Below are positions 26,601-35,113 of a stretch of DNA of 64,000 nucleotides, piece by piece (the stretch's first letter is position 1; each line of letters opens with the position of its first letter). The notes under the pieces were generated by a model, which was not told the origin of the DNA, did no database searches, and saw only the letters and a program-made list of their open reading frames with translations. Both the position numbers and the translations under genes were made by a program. This stretch comes from Mucilaginibacter gotjawali (lineage in GTDB: Bacteria; Bacteroidota; Bacteroidia; Sphingobacteriales; Sphingobacteriaceae): assembly GCF_002355435.1 (NCBI RefSeq), contig NZ_AP017313.1, forward strand, positions 4,526,001-4,590,000, in the 5' to 3' direction.

Positions 26601-26610
26601 TGTTTTGTAG
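23609..26610 (+). CDS. leuS: Leucyl-tRNA synthetase, interrupted by a one-base frameshift
   Basis: LeuS charges tRNA-Leu and is essential. The first frame runs from 23609 and carries the HIGH-type motif SGAGLHVGHPLGY near residue 50, the editing domain (FTTRADTIFG, VMAVPSGDQRD) and MPGWAGSSWYWYRYMD. It ends prematurely at 25954. A second frame continues as FVFENG..WEIEKMSKSKFNVVNPDDLIERYGADTLRMYEM through the C-terminal anticodon domain to 26610. Adding one C to the CCC run at 25856-25858 restores a 1000-residue protein. That is longer than usual (about 920-940), because two repeat-derived insertions and an A/T-rich segment before KMSKS add residues. Confidence 0.9.
24470..24505. repeat. In-frame ATTTACGATTTCAGATTTAC repeat in leuS
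   Basis: Three near-identical words, ATTTACGA, TTTCAGATTTACGA and TTTACGAATGG, lie in tandem and encode about ten residues (FTISDLRFTNG) of the editing-domain entry. The expected homologous loop between SVGASVRF and the IEVFTTRAD block is a few residues, so this looks like an insertion. Confidence 0.6.
25234..25276. repeat. 42-bp palindromic repeat inserted in leuS
   Basis: It encodes SKVSPPSGGGDLEGAG between the catalytic segments ATGWNYKIAAD and TFPYEHSTMPGW. It matches the VWA-gene copy at 39 of 42 bases on the + strand. The expected LeuS sequence here goes nearly directly from GW.Y into the YE.STMPGW block. Confidence 0.85.
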
Positions 26611-27051
26611 CGCCTCGTCCTGAATTATGAAATGATTGATTACCAGACGATTGCACCGATGCCGCCAAAAAGCAAATTTGATACGTATTGACTATCAACC
26701 ACTTAGCCAATTACGACAATTTATAAAAAAGTGAAACACACTGATAATGAACATGTTTCACAACGTTCCATTTGTTCCGCGTGGGAAAATGGAACGCTTA
26801 GGTTGGTTGTACAGGGGCTTTGCCAGCCTGTCTTTTTTAGCCATACCCGGGATATTTTTTTATGATTTCCCAGGTAAGTGAATCTGCAGGTGGCTAATCG
26901 CACAGGAATTTCGACCTGGTTTTCAAGCGATCAAAATATTTATCAACCCCACCGTAACGAATTAATTACAATTACCATATGATGACAAAATAAGCTGATC
27001 TGCCTGTAACATTTCAGCTATTTTCGCCTCCAATTAAAAAAATCACACGAA
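26611..27051. other. Intergenic region with two tandem hairpins
   Basis: No gene is visible in this 441-bp gap. At 26731-26761 the arms GTGAAACA/TGTTTCAC form one stem, and at 26764-26796 CGTTCCATTT and AAAATGGAACG form another. Either could end leuS transcription. A Bacteroidota -7-like box TATTTTCG lies near 27016, before the next start. Confidence 0.5.
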
Positions 27052-29547
27052 ATGAAACGTTTTTATATATTTTTTGCATTCCTGTTTTCTGTAATAACGG
27101 CGAACGCCCAGTTTGGCGTCGGCGGCGGTGGGTCAAACATCGTCGGGAAAATATCAGGCACCCTGATTGATTCTATCTCCAAAAAACCGCTGGATTACGC
27201 TTCTGTCGGTTTATTCCGGGTTGGCGGCAAAAGCCCATTATCCGGTTCAATAACTGATGCCAAAGGTAATTTCAGAATAGACGGTGTACACCCCGGTAAT
27301 TATAACCTGGTGATTACCTTTATAGGCTATCCTACAAAAACGGTAGGACCGTTTACTACAACTGATTCAAAACCCGATAAAAACACGGGTGTGATCAATG
27401 TTTCGCCGGGCGCGAAAACACTAAAGGAAGTGACCGTTACCGGCCAGGCAAATTTGATCGAAAATCATATTGATAAGATTGTTTATAATGCCGAAAAGGA
27501 CCTTACCTCAACCGGTGGCAATGCCAGTGATGTTTTGCAAAAGGTTCCGATGGTGTCAGTCGACCTCAATGGTAACGTAGCTGTTCGCGGCGACCAGAAT
27601 GTTAAAGTACTGATCAACGGAAAACCGTCTGGTGCGACCTCTGCAAGTTTATCGGACGTATTGAAAACCATTCCGGCTGCACAAATCAAAACAATTGAAG
27701 TGATCACGAGCCCTTCAGCTAAATATGATGCAGAAGGTTCAGCTGGCATTATAAATATCATCACCAAACAAACCAATATATCGGGTATCAGCGGTTCGGT
27801 TAGCGGTGGCTTTGGCACACGTCAAAACAACGGTAACTTCAACCTCAACTATAACAAAAACAGGTTTAGTTTATCTGTGAATACAGGCGGTAACCTAACC
27901 TGGCCGCAAACGTCCATCAGTGATTTTAACCAGCATTTTCAATATGGAAATACCAATGTGGCTCAAAGTTCAGACGGCACAAGCCTTGTTAAGCGTTATG
28001 GCACCATAAGTTCTGTAACTGCCAGCTACCAGTTTAATGCTTTTAACGATATCACATCAACATTCCGCTACAACAAAGGCGGTTTCAATACAAATTCAAA
28101 TAATACATCAACCAGGACGGATTACAATCATCCGGATTCAAGCTATTCCTATCTAAGCAATACACTGGGCCATAACTCATTCGGCGGGTTCGACTGGACT
28201 ATGGATTACACGCACAAGTTTAAAAAAGAAGGCAATAACATCGTATTTTCCGGTGAATGGAGCCACAGTGAGATCATTACTGATTTTACCGACTATTTTA
28301 CGCCCCAAAAGCTAACCAATGTTAAAAATAATATCGACGGAATAAATAATGAGTATACTTTCCAGGCAGATTATACACTACCGGTTAATAAATTATTAAA
28401 GGTTGAAGCCGGTGCAAAAGAGGTGATCAGGCGATTAAGCAGTAATTCTCAGGCTTTTGATCCATCGGGAAATGATTTTGTTTATGACCCGCTTACTTCC
28501 AGCGTTTACGACTATAACCAGAACGTTACCGCGGGCTATACCGTGCTTACATTCACCCTGCCGAAAGGGTATTCAATTTTAGCAGGCGGAAGGGTTGAGA
28601 ACACCAATATTCACGGCGATCCGCAAAGTGCCGGCGAGACGTTTCTAACACCATTTAACAGTGATTACCAGATTTATATACCCAGCTTAACCCTTCAAAA
28701 ACAAATTTCGTCAACACAAACGATTAAATTAAGCTACAGCAAACGTATAACCAGGCCAAGCCTTCAATTTTTGAACCCCTATGTAAGCCAGACAAATAAA
28801 CTGGCACAAACGGTTGGTAACGTTGCTTTATCGCCAGAGGTTTCGCAAACAATTGATTTAAATTACAATACCTTCATCAAATCATCATTGCTTAATTTTT
28901 CAATTTATTACAGGCATATTGACGGAGTAATTGAAAACATTGCAAACCATATTGTAGTAGATAGTTTAATCGGCACACTTACAAAATACCAGAATGCTGA
29001 TGTCAACAATTCATTCGGATTTAACTTTTTCACGTCCATAAATCCTATTAAAATATTAACGCTGCGTACCAATATCAACGTTTATACTTATAGCCCTACA
29101 CCCTATGCACAGTACGCTTACTATTTCACTAATACCGCAACAAAGGTTCAGTATAATATATTTTTAAGTGCGTCTGTCACTTTACCAAAAGACCTGGTAG
29201 CCGAATTGTTTGCACTGGAAAATTCGCCAAGGTACACCCTGCAGGGTCAAAGCCCTTCATTCAGCCTGCTTGGATTGGGTGTAAAAAAACAGTTCCTGAA
29301 CAAAAAGGCTTCAATTGGTATCAATACCCTTGAACCATTTAATAAATATAAAAACTTTAATTCCACTACCACAAGTCCCGGGATTACCCAAACCAGTCAT
29401 TTTGCGTTCCCGTTCCGATCAGTGGGCTTAACATTTAGCTACAGCTTCGGTAAGTTAAAATTTGCCACCCCGTCGCAAAAGAAGGGTGATGTTGATGAAG
29501 AGAAACAAGGCGACCAGGGAATTGGCGGAGCCGGTGGCGGTCGGTAA
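27052..29547 (+). CDS. TonB-dependent-receptor-like outer-membrane protein (OMP_b-brl_3)
   Basis: The 831-residue product begins with a signal peptide ending ITANAQ and a carboxypeptidase-regulatory-like beta-sandwich (residues 30-115, GTLIDSISKKPLDYASVGLF). This is followed by a plug-like region (EVTVTGQANLIENHIDKIVYNAEKDL, DVLQKVPMVSVDLNGNVAVRG). The rest is a long barrel that ends in a Gly-rich tail GGAGGGR instead of an aromatic residue. Such proteins are annotated as outer-membrane beta-barrel family 3, thought to move or bind large ligands. No SusD partner is adjacent, so the ligand is unknown. Confidence 0.88.
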   Translation: MKRFYIFFAFLFSVITANAQFGVGGGGSNIVGKISGTLIDSISKKPLDYASVGLFRVGGKSPLSGSITDAKGNFRIDGVHPGNYNLVITFIGYPTKTVGPFTTTDSKPDKNTGVINVSPGAKTLKEVTVTGQANLIENHIDKIVYNAEKDLTSTGGNASDVLQKVPMVSVDLNGNVAVRGDQNVKVLINGKPSGATSASLSDVLKTIPAAQIKTIEVITSPSAKYDAEGSAGIINIITKQTNISGISGSVSGGFGTRQNNGNFNLNYNKNRFSLSVNTGGNLTWPQTSISDFNQHFQYGNTNVAQSSDGTSLVKRYGTISSVTASYQFNAFNDITSTFRYNKGGFNTNSNNTSTRTDYNHPDSSYSYLSNTLGHNSFGGFDWTMDYTHKFKKEGNNIVFSGEWSHSEIITDFTDYFTPQKLTNVKNNIDGINNEYTFQADYTLPVNKLLKVEAGAKEVIRRLSSNSQAFDPSGNDFVYDPLTSSVYDYNQNVTAGYTVLTFTLPKGYSILAGGRVENTNIHGDPQSAGETFLTPFNSDYQIYIPSLTLQKQISSTQTIKLSYSKRITRPSLQFLNPYVSQTNKLAQTVGNVALSPEVSQTIDLNYNTFIKSSLLNFSIYYRHIDGVIENIANHIVVDSLIGTLTKYQNADVNNSFGFNFFTSINPIKILTLRTNINVYTYSPTPYAQYAYYFTNTATKVQYNIFLSASVTLPKDLVAELFALENSPRYTLQGQSPSFSLLGLGVKKQFLNKKASIGINTLEPFNKYKNFNSTTTSPGITQTSHFAFPFRSVGLTFSYSFGKLKFATPSQKKGDVDEEKQGDQGIGGAGGGR

Positions 29548-29674
29548 TGTGCAGATATGCAAATGTGCAGATGTGCGAATGATGGATTGATGTCCAAACA
29601 TTCGCACATCTTCATTTGAGCTATCCCGCATTCATTGTCCTCAAAATCCGCATATCCGCACATCCGCACATCTA
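29545..29674. repeat. TGTGCAGATATGCAAATG palindromic repeat, both stops included
   Basis: The element spans exactly the gap between two convergent genes: TAA of the barrel gene lies at its left edge and the TAG of the MutS-like gene at its right. Left units (GTGCAGATGTGCG) mirror right units (CGCACATCCGCACATC), so it can fold as a large hairpin. It may terminate both transcripts. Confidence 0.8.
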
Positions 29675-31474
29675 CTCCGCCTCCACATCAATCCCTATCT
29701 GTTTTAGCAATAACGATGCGTTGAAGGTTTTGCATTCCCCGTGTTTCATTTTATAATCAAACAGCATTTCGCCATTGACTACCTGGATATCAAAATAAAA
29801 ATTGCGGATATAGGCTGGATATTTCTTTTCCAATTCGGCGATCTGCAGATCGTGGGTAGCCACCATGCCTACCGCTTTTTTACCGATGAGCCGTTCAATT
29901 ACCGCTTTTGAGCCCAGGTATTTATCAACCGAATTGGTGCCCCGCAGCATTTCGTCAATCAAAAAGAAAATCTTTTGGTCGCTTTCAACCGCCTTCAGTA
30001 GCATTTGCAGCCGGTCCAGTTCGGCCTTAAAAGTGGAGGTGCTTTCATTTAAGGAGTCCTTGATGCGCATATAGGATAGAATGGTCATTACCGAGACTTT
30101 CATGTGCTGAGCACATACAGGCGCGCCGCAAAGCGCCATTACCGTATTGATACCCGCAGTACGTAAAAAAGTACTTTTACCGGCCATGTTGGAGCCAGTG
30201 ATGATATCAATATTAAAAGCACTATCCAGCTCATAATCGTTTTCAATCCTTTTTGCCCTGCTGATGAGCGGGTGGGCCAACCCTTTTGCGGTTAACGTAT
30301 AAGCAGGGCCATCGGCAATTTCCGGGAAACACCAATCGGGGTAATTAATGTGCAAACTTGCCAGGCTAACCAATGCTTCATACGCTGCAATCACATCAAA
30401 AGCTGCTTCAAGGTTTTTATCGTTATTGCGCTTCCAGTTTTCTATGGCGATGATCTGGCGGATGTCCCACAGAAAAAACACATTCAACACAAAACCAACA
30501 ATTAAGTTTAAGTGATAATTGAGTTTATTGATGAGGCCGGATAATTCTTTGATCTGCGCCGATGTATTACCGGTTGCTAAACGTTCCACCAGGTTTTTGC
30601 AATAGCCCGATGCCCACTGCTCCTTTTCAATTTTCTCAAAAACAATGGCATAGTTATTTAAGGTATCCCCTATTTTTCCGGCAATCAGGTCGGCTTTTTT
30701 TATATAAGACGCTTTTGAGGACACGATACCCAGGTTAAAAAGGCCAACAAGTACCGCTACGGTTCTTAACACAGGAAAAAAGTAGCTTGCTATAATCAGC
30801 AGCACCAGTAAATAAGGCGCAATTTTTGCATAAATACCAAGCCATTTTTCGCCTGGGAGTGCTAAGGGAATATGCAGGTATACAAAAAGGTTTTTGAGTT
30901 GATTTGTCTCGGCTTTATTGGCAAATAACAACAAGGCCTGCATTTCAAGCTTCCAGGCATTTTTGCTAGAGAGTTCCTTTATAGCTTCCTGCCGTGCCAG
31001 GATAACCTCTTTTTCAGCAGGAGCGCTAAGCCATCCGGCAAGCTTTTCGTTACCGGTGGGGGTAGCAGCGCGGTTAAGCAGTTGGAATAGCGAGGCATTG
31101 CCAAAAATATCCAGGTCGGCGCTGTAAAAATGCCTATCATCTGCAAAACGGCTGCCGTTATCGTAAATATTTGAGTAGTTTAAAATACTTTCAATTTCAT
31201 TTTCGTTGACTTTCTTCAAGTCGAGGAAATATCTTTTTTGTTTTTCGAAAACTGATTGTCGCGATACCAGCCAGGCAAAGCAGAATAACGAAATGATAAA
31301 TGAAATGGCCAGTACGGTAAAATCATCCAGCGTAATGGCAAAATATAGGGCTAATACCAGCAAAGCAAATACAACTAAACGCATAAGCGAATACCCATTT
31401 GCCAGTTCTTTAAATTTATCAGCCTGCTGCTGTGCATTTGTTACCCTTTGGGTGTAGTCTTTGATGATATCCAT
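29672..31474 (-). CDS. Membrane-anchored MutS-family ATPase
   Basis: The 600-residue product has two N-terminal hydrophobic segments (residues 29-72, including ALLVLALYFAITL) and further ones near 216-260. It then has a MutS core and the MutS ATPase with Walker A SNMAGKSTFLRTAG, Walker B FFLIDEMLRGTNS and the C-terminal helix-turn-helix dimer tail VATHDLQIAELE. It lacks the mismatch-recognition domain I, so it is not canonical MutS. Similar proteins occur throughout Bacteroidota and their role is not established. It is divergent from rlmH across a 182-bp repeat. Confidence 0.85.
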   Translation of the reverse strand: MDIIKDYTQRVTNAQQQADKFKELANGYSLMRLVVFALLVLALYFAITLDDFTVLAISFIISLFCFAWLVSRQSVFEKQKRYFLDLKKVNENEIESILNYSNIYDNGSRFADDRHFYSADLDIFGNASLFQLLNRAATPTGNEKLAGWLSAPAEKEVILARQEAIKELSSKNAWKLEMQALLLFANKAETNQLKNLFVYLHIPLALPGEKWLGIYAKIAPYLLVLLIIASYFFPVLRTVAVLVGLFNLGIVSSKASYIKKADLIAGKIGDTLNNYAIVFEKIEKEQWASGYCKNLVERLATGNTSAQIKELSGLINKLNYHLNLIVGFVLNVFFLWDIRQIIAIENWKRNNDKNLEAAFDVIAAYEALVSLASLHINYPDWCFPEIADGPAYTLTAKGLAHPLISRAKRIENDYELDSAFNIDIITGSNMAGKSTFLRTAGINTVMALCGAPVCAQHMKVSVMTILSYMRIKDSLNESTSTFKAELDRLQMLLKAVESDQKIFFLIDEMLRGTNSVDKYLGSKAVIERLIGKKAVGMVATHDLQIAELEKKYPAYIRNFYFDIQVVNGEMLFDYKMKHGECKTFNASLLLKQIGIDVEAE

Positions 31475-31475
31475 T

Positions 31476-31649
31476 TTTTGTTGTAAAGTTGCAATGTTGA
31501 AAGGTTGTAAAGTTTTTTTATTCGGAAAATCAATATGGATTATAGATCAACATATGTCGTTTTTATTTAGCGTTACTATAACATTTCAACTTTGCAACGT
31601 TACAACATTTCAACATAAAATAACATTCCAACTTTACAACATTACAACT
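31476..31649. repeat. Inverted TTGTAAAGTTGC / GCAACGTTACAAC repeat
   Basis: The left arm (TTGTTGTAAAGTTGCAATG...) and right arm (ACATTTCAACTTTGCAACG, ...ACTTTACAACATTACAAC) are related in reverse-complement sense across a 60-bp A/T centre. The element fills the whole divergent interval between the MutS-like gene start and rlmH. Confidence 0.7.
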
Positions 31650-31656
31650 GCCGCTC

Positions 31657-32130
31657 ATGAAGATCACTTTTATAACCGTTGGCAAAACCGTTGACAGCTA
31701 CCTGAAAACGGGTATCGATATTTACGTCAGCAGGTTAAAGCATTATACCAAACTTCAGATTATTGAAATTGGTGAACTAAAAAACACCAAAACGCTAACC
31801 CGCGACCAGCAAAAAACAAAAGAAGCGGAACTGATCCTTAAAAAAATCTCTCCCCTTGACCACGTGATCCTGCTCGACGAAAATGGCACCGAACTTACCT
31901 CGCAGCAATTCTCAGCTTATATCAATAAAAAAGCAATCAGTTCAACCTCAAACCTGGTTTTTATTGTAGGTGGCCCTTATGGCTTTGATACGACTGTTTA
32001 CCAGCGGGCTAACGATAAGATCTCCCTATCGGCCATGACCTTTTCGCATCAAATGGTACGGCTGTTTTTTGTTGAACAACTGTACAGGGCCTTTACCATT
32101 ATTAAGGGTGAGCCGTATCACCATGAATAG
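31657..32130 (+). CDS. rlmH: 23S rRNA (pseudouridine-1915-N3)-methyltransferase
   Basis: RlmH methylates pseudouridine 1915 in helix 69 of 23S rRNA. The 157-residue SPOUT protein has the family length and the signatures ILLDENGTELTSQQFS, VFIVGGPYGFD and the knotted C-terminus ISLSAMTFSHQMVRLFFVEQLYRAFTI followed by GEPYHH. It is preceded by an inverted repeat filling the intergenic space and its stop TAG is inside the next repeat tract. Confidence 0.97.
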   Translation: MKITFITVGKTVDSYLKTGIDIYVSRLKHYTKLQIIEIGELKNTKTLTRDQQKTKEAELILKKISPLDHVILLDENGTELTSQQFSAYINKKAISSTSNLVFIVGGPYGFDTTVYQRANDKISLSAMTFSHQMVRLFFVEQLYRAFTIIKGEPYHHE

Positions 32131-32166
32131 TGAGTCGGTGAGTGGTGAATAGTGAGTGGTGAGTCA
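32124..32166. repeat. GTGAGTGGTGAATAGTGAGT tandem tract at rlmH stop
   Basis: Units of GAATAGTGAGT and GTGAGTGGTGA begin on the last codon and stop of rlmH. The same words (TAGTGAGTAG, TGAGTGGTGAGC) occur inside lpxK at 41988-42012. Confidence 0.7.
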
Positions 32167-32848
32167 ATGTCGTTTACTTAGGGGATATTTATTTTTATAA
32201 ATTGTTTTTTACAGTAGATATACAGCTCCTCTTTTGTAAATATTGCGATGAGCAACACGTGCAACACCCTGCAAAAAACCAATAAATTTTTGATTATCAA
32301 TTATTTAAATGAGGACAAATTTTTTTTCATTGACAAAAATCTGTCAGCACTTTTGAAGTTTTTGCGCCGTTCAGGCAATTCCAACATCCCCCCGAACCTT
32401 AAGCAGGCAGCATCGATTGGTGAGTGATAATTTAGAAATAACCCATCTAAGAATAGGGTACGCCCAAACATATTGCCCAATGTCATTAAGTTAGGGAAAA
32501 GGGAAGGGAATTAATATCGAATAATGAATTTTGAATGTCAAATTTCGAAGTTTCTTACTTTATTATTCAATATTCGACATTGGGTGTTCGATATTAAAAT
32601 CCCTTAACTTAATGGCATTGACATTCTGCCTCATAGAGGCTACCGCTTTGTAGCACACCTCACAAAAAAGAAATATTGCCATGTCAGTGGCTACCCTTCG
32701 CAAATTGGCCCATGGTTCAAAAGCCTACTACTCACCAACTGACCCATACAGGCAAATCGTCAGTTTTCTGTAAAAATAGCGTTTCAGGCACCCAGGGGGC
32801 ACATTTCGTTAAACGAAAGTCTTTATTTTTGAGAAAAGATATTGACCC
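32131..32848. other. 718-bp intergenic region with large palindrome
   Basis: No convincing gene is present. The main object is a palindrome at about 32476-32627: outer arms CATTAAGTTAGGG and CCCTTAACTTAATG, then TTAATATCGAATA and TTCGATATTAA, around a shorter centre. It belongs to the same family as 19988-20081. A possible 59-residue frame at 32248-32427 is unsupported. Confidence 0.6.
32476..32627. repeat. Large palindromic element of the TCGAATAATGAA family
   Basis: TTAATATCGAATA pairs with a right-hand ATTCGACATT..TTCGATATTAA block, and the outer CATTAAGTTAGGG pairs with CCCTTAACTTAATG. Total folded length is about 150 bp. A shorter relative lies at 19988-20081. Confidence 0.7.
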
Positions 32849-33775
32849 ATGCATCAAATTTTACCAGAACTGCTGTCCGTAAAATTCATTTTATTTTATA
32901 TCCTCATCATTTCTACCGCCATTGTACACTACCGCGGAAAAGTAAGGTATAAGTTTTTCAGGCAGCTAACTGATCACTCAACATTTATGGCGCCCATTAA
33001 TATCCCAATGTATGCGTTGTCAGGCGTTGAGAATAAACCGTATATCAGCCAGGCAAATTTCCCGCAATTAAGTTTGTTGAAAAACAACTGGCAAACCATC
33101 AGGGATGAGGCTTTGCAGCTGGAACGCGAAGAACTGATAAAAGGATCGGACAAGTACAATGATATGGGCTTCAACTCTTTCTTCCGCCGCGGTTGGAAAC
33201 GTTTTTATTTGAAATGGTATAATGATTTTCACCCATCGGCCAAAAAATATTGCCCGCAAACTATCCAGCTGATCAAAGAGATCCCCGAAGTTAAAGCAGC
33301 CATGTTTGCCGTATTGCCTGCCGGAAGCGAACTTTTGCAGCACCGCGATCCTTATGCGGGCTCCCTTCGTTACCACCTGGGGCTGATCACCCCCAACTCC
33401 GAAAACTGCCATATTGTGGTTGACGGGCAAAGTTACGCATGGAAAGATGGAGACGATGTACTATTTGACGAAACCTATGTGCATTATGCGGAAAATAAGA
33501 CAGATATTGATCGCATCATCCTGTTTTGCGACATCGAGCGCCCTGTAAAAACTATTTTTGGGCGCGCCTGGAACAAATTTTTCGGCTGGTTTATTATGGC
33601 AGCGGCTGTTTCGCCTAATATGGGTGAAGACAAAACCGGCAACATTAATAAAGCTTTCAAATATGTTTACTCCATCCGCCTGCTGGGGAAACGCATTAAA
33701 GCATACGACCGCAATGTGTATTACGCTGTAAAATATGCGTTACTGTTGCTGATATTGTACCTTATCTTTTTTTGA
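32849..33775 (+). CDS. LpxO-like aspartyl/asparaginyl beta-hydroxylase-type dioxygenase
   Basis: Proteins of this family are Fe(II)/2-oxoglutarate oxygenases that hydroxylate lipid A acyl chains (LpxO) or protein side chains. The 308-residue product has an N-terminal membrane segment (FILFYILIISTAIVHY), a cytosolic catalytic core and a C-terminal hydrophobic tail (YALLLLILYLIFF). Metal and co-substrate ligands are visible in LQHRDPYAGSLRYHLGLITP (HxD and R) and in FDETYVHYAENKTDIDRIILFCDIERP (distal His and Arg). LpxO activity is inferred from the two membrane anchors, not proven. Confidence 0.85.
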   Translation: MHQILPELLSVKFILFYILIISTAIVHYRGKVRYKFFRQLTDHSTFMAPINIPMYALSGVENKPYISQANFPQLSLLKNNWQTIRDEALQLEREELIKGSDKYNDMGFNSFFRRGWKRFYLKWYNDFHPSAKKYCPQTIQLIKEIPEVKAAMFAVLPAGSELLQHRDPYAGSLRYHLGLITPNSENCHIVVDGQSYAWKDGDDVLFDETYVHYAENKTDIDRIILFCDIERPVKTIFGRAWNKFFGWFIMAAAVSPNMGEDKTGNINKAFKYVYSIRLLGKRIKAYDRNVYYAVKYALLLLILYLIFF

Positions 33776-33813
33776 CAATATTTTAATTTACAGTTTTTTA
33801 CTAATTTTGCCGG

Positions 33814-34737
33814 ATGTCAGACGGTCACGATCATTCGCACCACCACCATCACCACGATCATACCCCTAAGCTCGATCATCTGAATTCGGCTTTTATTATC
33901 GGTATCATTTTAAATTCAGCATTTGTAGTCATCGAGGTTGTGGCTGGTTTTTTAACCCACTCCCTCTCGCTGCTTACTGATGCAGGCCATAATTTAAGCG
34001 ATGTAGCGGGGTTAGCCCTTGCATTGCTTGCCTTTAAATTAACCAAGGTAAATTCAACCAGCAACTATACGTACGGATTTAAACGATCAACCATTATGGT
34101 ATCGTTTTTTAACGCTTTGATCCTGTTTGTTGCGGTTGGATTTATCGGCTATGAGGCAATCACCCGCTTTATTGAACAGGAGCCCGTAGATGGCGGCACA
34201 ATGGCCTGGGTGTCACTTATAGGCATTGGCATCAACGCCTTTACTGCCTGGCTTTTTGTAAAAGACAAGGATAAGGACCTGAATGTAAAAGGCGCCTATA
34301 TGCATATGGCTATTGATGCTATCGTATCATTCGGCGTGGTGATATCCGGTATCATTATCTATTTTACGCACATCTACTGGATAGACAGTGCGGTGAGTTT
34401 AATTATTGCTATCGTTATATTAAGAGGAACATGGAGTTTATTAAAGGACAGCCTAAGGCTTGAAATGGATGGCGTACCTACTAAAATAGACCTGGAAAAT
34501 ATTAAAAATGAATTGTTAAAAGGCAAAGGAGTTGTAGATGTACACCATATGCACGTTTGGGCGCTGAGCACTACTGAAAATGCCCTGACCGCCCACATTG
34601 TGATCGCCCCGGAATATATTTCAACTTTTGACGCCATAAAACGCGATTTGAGGCATCGTTTAGAACATCTTGATATCAACCACTGCACCCTGGAGCCGGA
34701 ATTCTCGGAAGCGGAATGCAAACAGCCTGATTGCTGA
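33814..34737 (+). CDS. Cation diffusion facilitator (CzcD/ZitB type)
   Basis: This inner-membrane H+-coupled exporter removes Zn2+ or related metals from the cytoplasm. The 307-residue product has a metal-binding His-rich N-terminus (HDHSHHHHHHDH), six membrane segments, and the transport-site motifs LLTDAGHNLSDVAG (HxxxD) and AYMHMAIDAIVSFGVV. The cytoplasmic C-terminal domain (VHHMHVWALSTTENALTAHIVI) is also typical. It is 39 bp downstream of the LpxO-like gene with its own -7-like box TAATTTTG at 33802-33809. Confidence 0.95.
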   Translation: MSDGHDHSHHHHHHDHTPKLDHLNSAFIIGIILNSAFVVIEVVAGFLTHSLSLLTDAGHNLSDVAGLALALLAFKLTKVNSTSNYTYGFKRSTIMVSFFNALILFVAVGFIGYEAITRFIEQEPVDGGTMAWVSLIGIGINAFTAWLFVKDKDKDLNVKGAYMHMAIDAIVSFGVVISGIIIYFTHIYWIDSAVSLIIAIVILRGTWSLLKDSLRLEMDGVPTKIDLENIKNELLKGKGVVDVHHMHVWALSTTENALTAHIVIAPEYISTFDAIKRDLRHRLEHLDINHCTLEPEFSEAECKQPDC

Positions 34738-34757
34738 ATTCCTGCTAATTCTCTGAC

Positions 34758-35030
34758 ATGACGTTAGCTTTAACAAGGTTTTGGTTTGAATTTGAATCAA
34801 TTAATAACGATACTCCATACTATTTAGCGCTCGGATGCGGTGTAACTGCATACAGTTACGAGGATGCAGTTCATTTATTGGATAAACTCGTGTTTGAGGG
34901 TCGACCTATATCGAAAATCAAAAAGCACATTGAAAATATTGATATTTCGACTTTAGACGCTGATCATATCTTACCAAATATGGTCAGACCGCCAAATTTG
35001 AGAGGTATTTGGTACCCTCAGGGATTTTAA
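34758..35030 (+). CDS. Hypothetical small protein
   Basis: The 90-residue product starts 20 bp after the efflux gene and reads MTLALTRFWFEFESINNDTPYY. It has no recognised family. The central GCGVTAYSYEDAVHLLDKLVF looks like a helix-loop segment, and the C-terminus NMVRPPNLRGIWYPQGF is unusually aromatic. It might be a small ligand-binding or regulatory protein. It ends shortly before a bidirectional terminator. Confidence 0.55.
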   Translation: MTLALTRFWFEFESINNDTPYYLALGCGVTAYSYEDAVHLLDKLVFEGRPISKIKKHIENIDISTLDADHILPNMVRPPNLRGIWYPQGF

Positions 35031-35064
35031 GCAAGAAACGGAATTGTCTGTATAGGTATAAAAT

Positions 35065-35095
35065 AAAACGCCCCGGAAGAACCAGGGCGTTTTTA
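35065..35095. terminator. Bidirectional rho-independent terminator
   Basis: AAAACGCCC and GGGCGTTTT form a nine-pair stem with a G/A-rich loop and T-runs on both flanks. It separates the convergent genes at 35030 and 35114. Confidence 0.85.
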
Positions 35096-35113
35096 TTTAT
35101 GTTGAATTTTTTG

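Noticed and set aside
32248..32427. 59-residue open frame MSNTCNTLQKTNKF in the gap after rlmH
   Set aside because: It has no visible ribosome-binding site, motif or paralog, and the region is palindrome-rich A/T DNA, so I do not call a gene.
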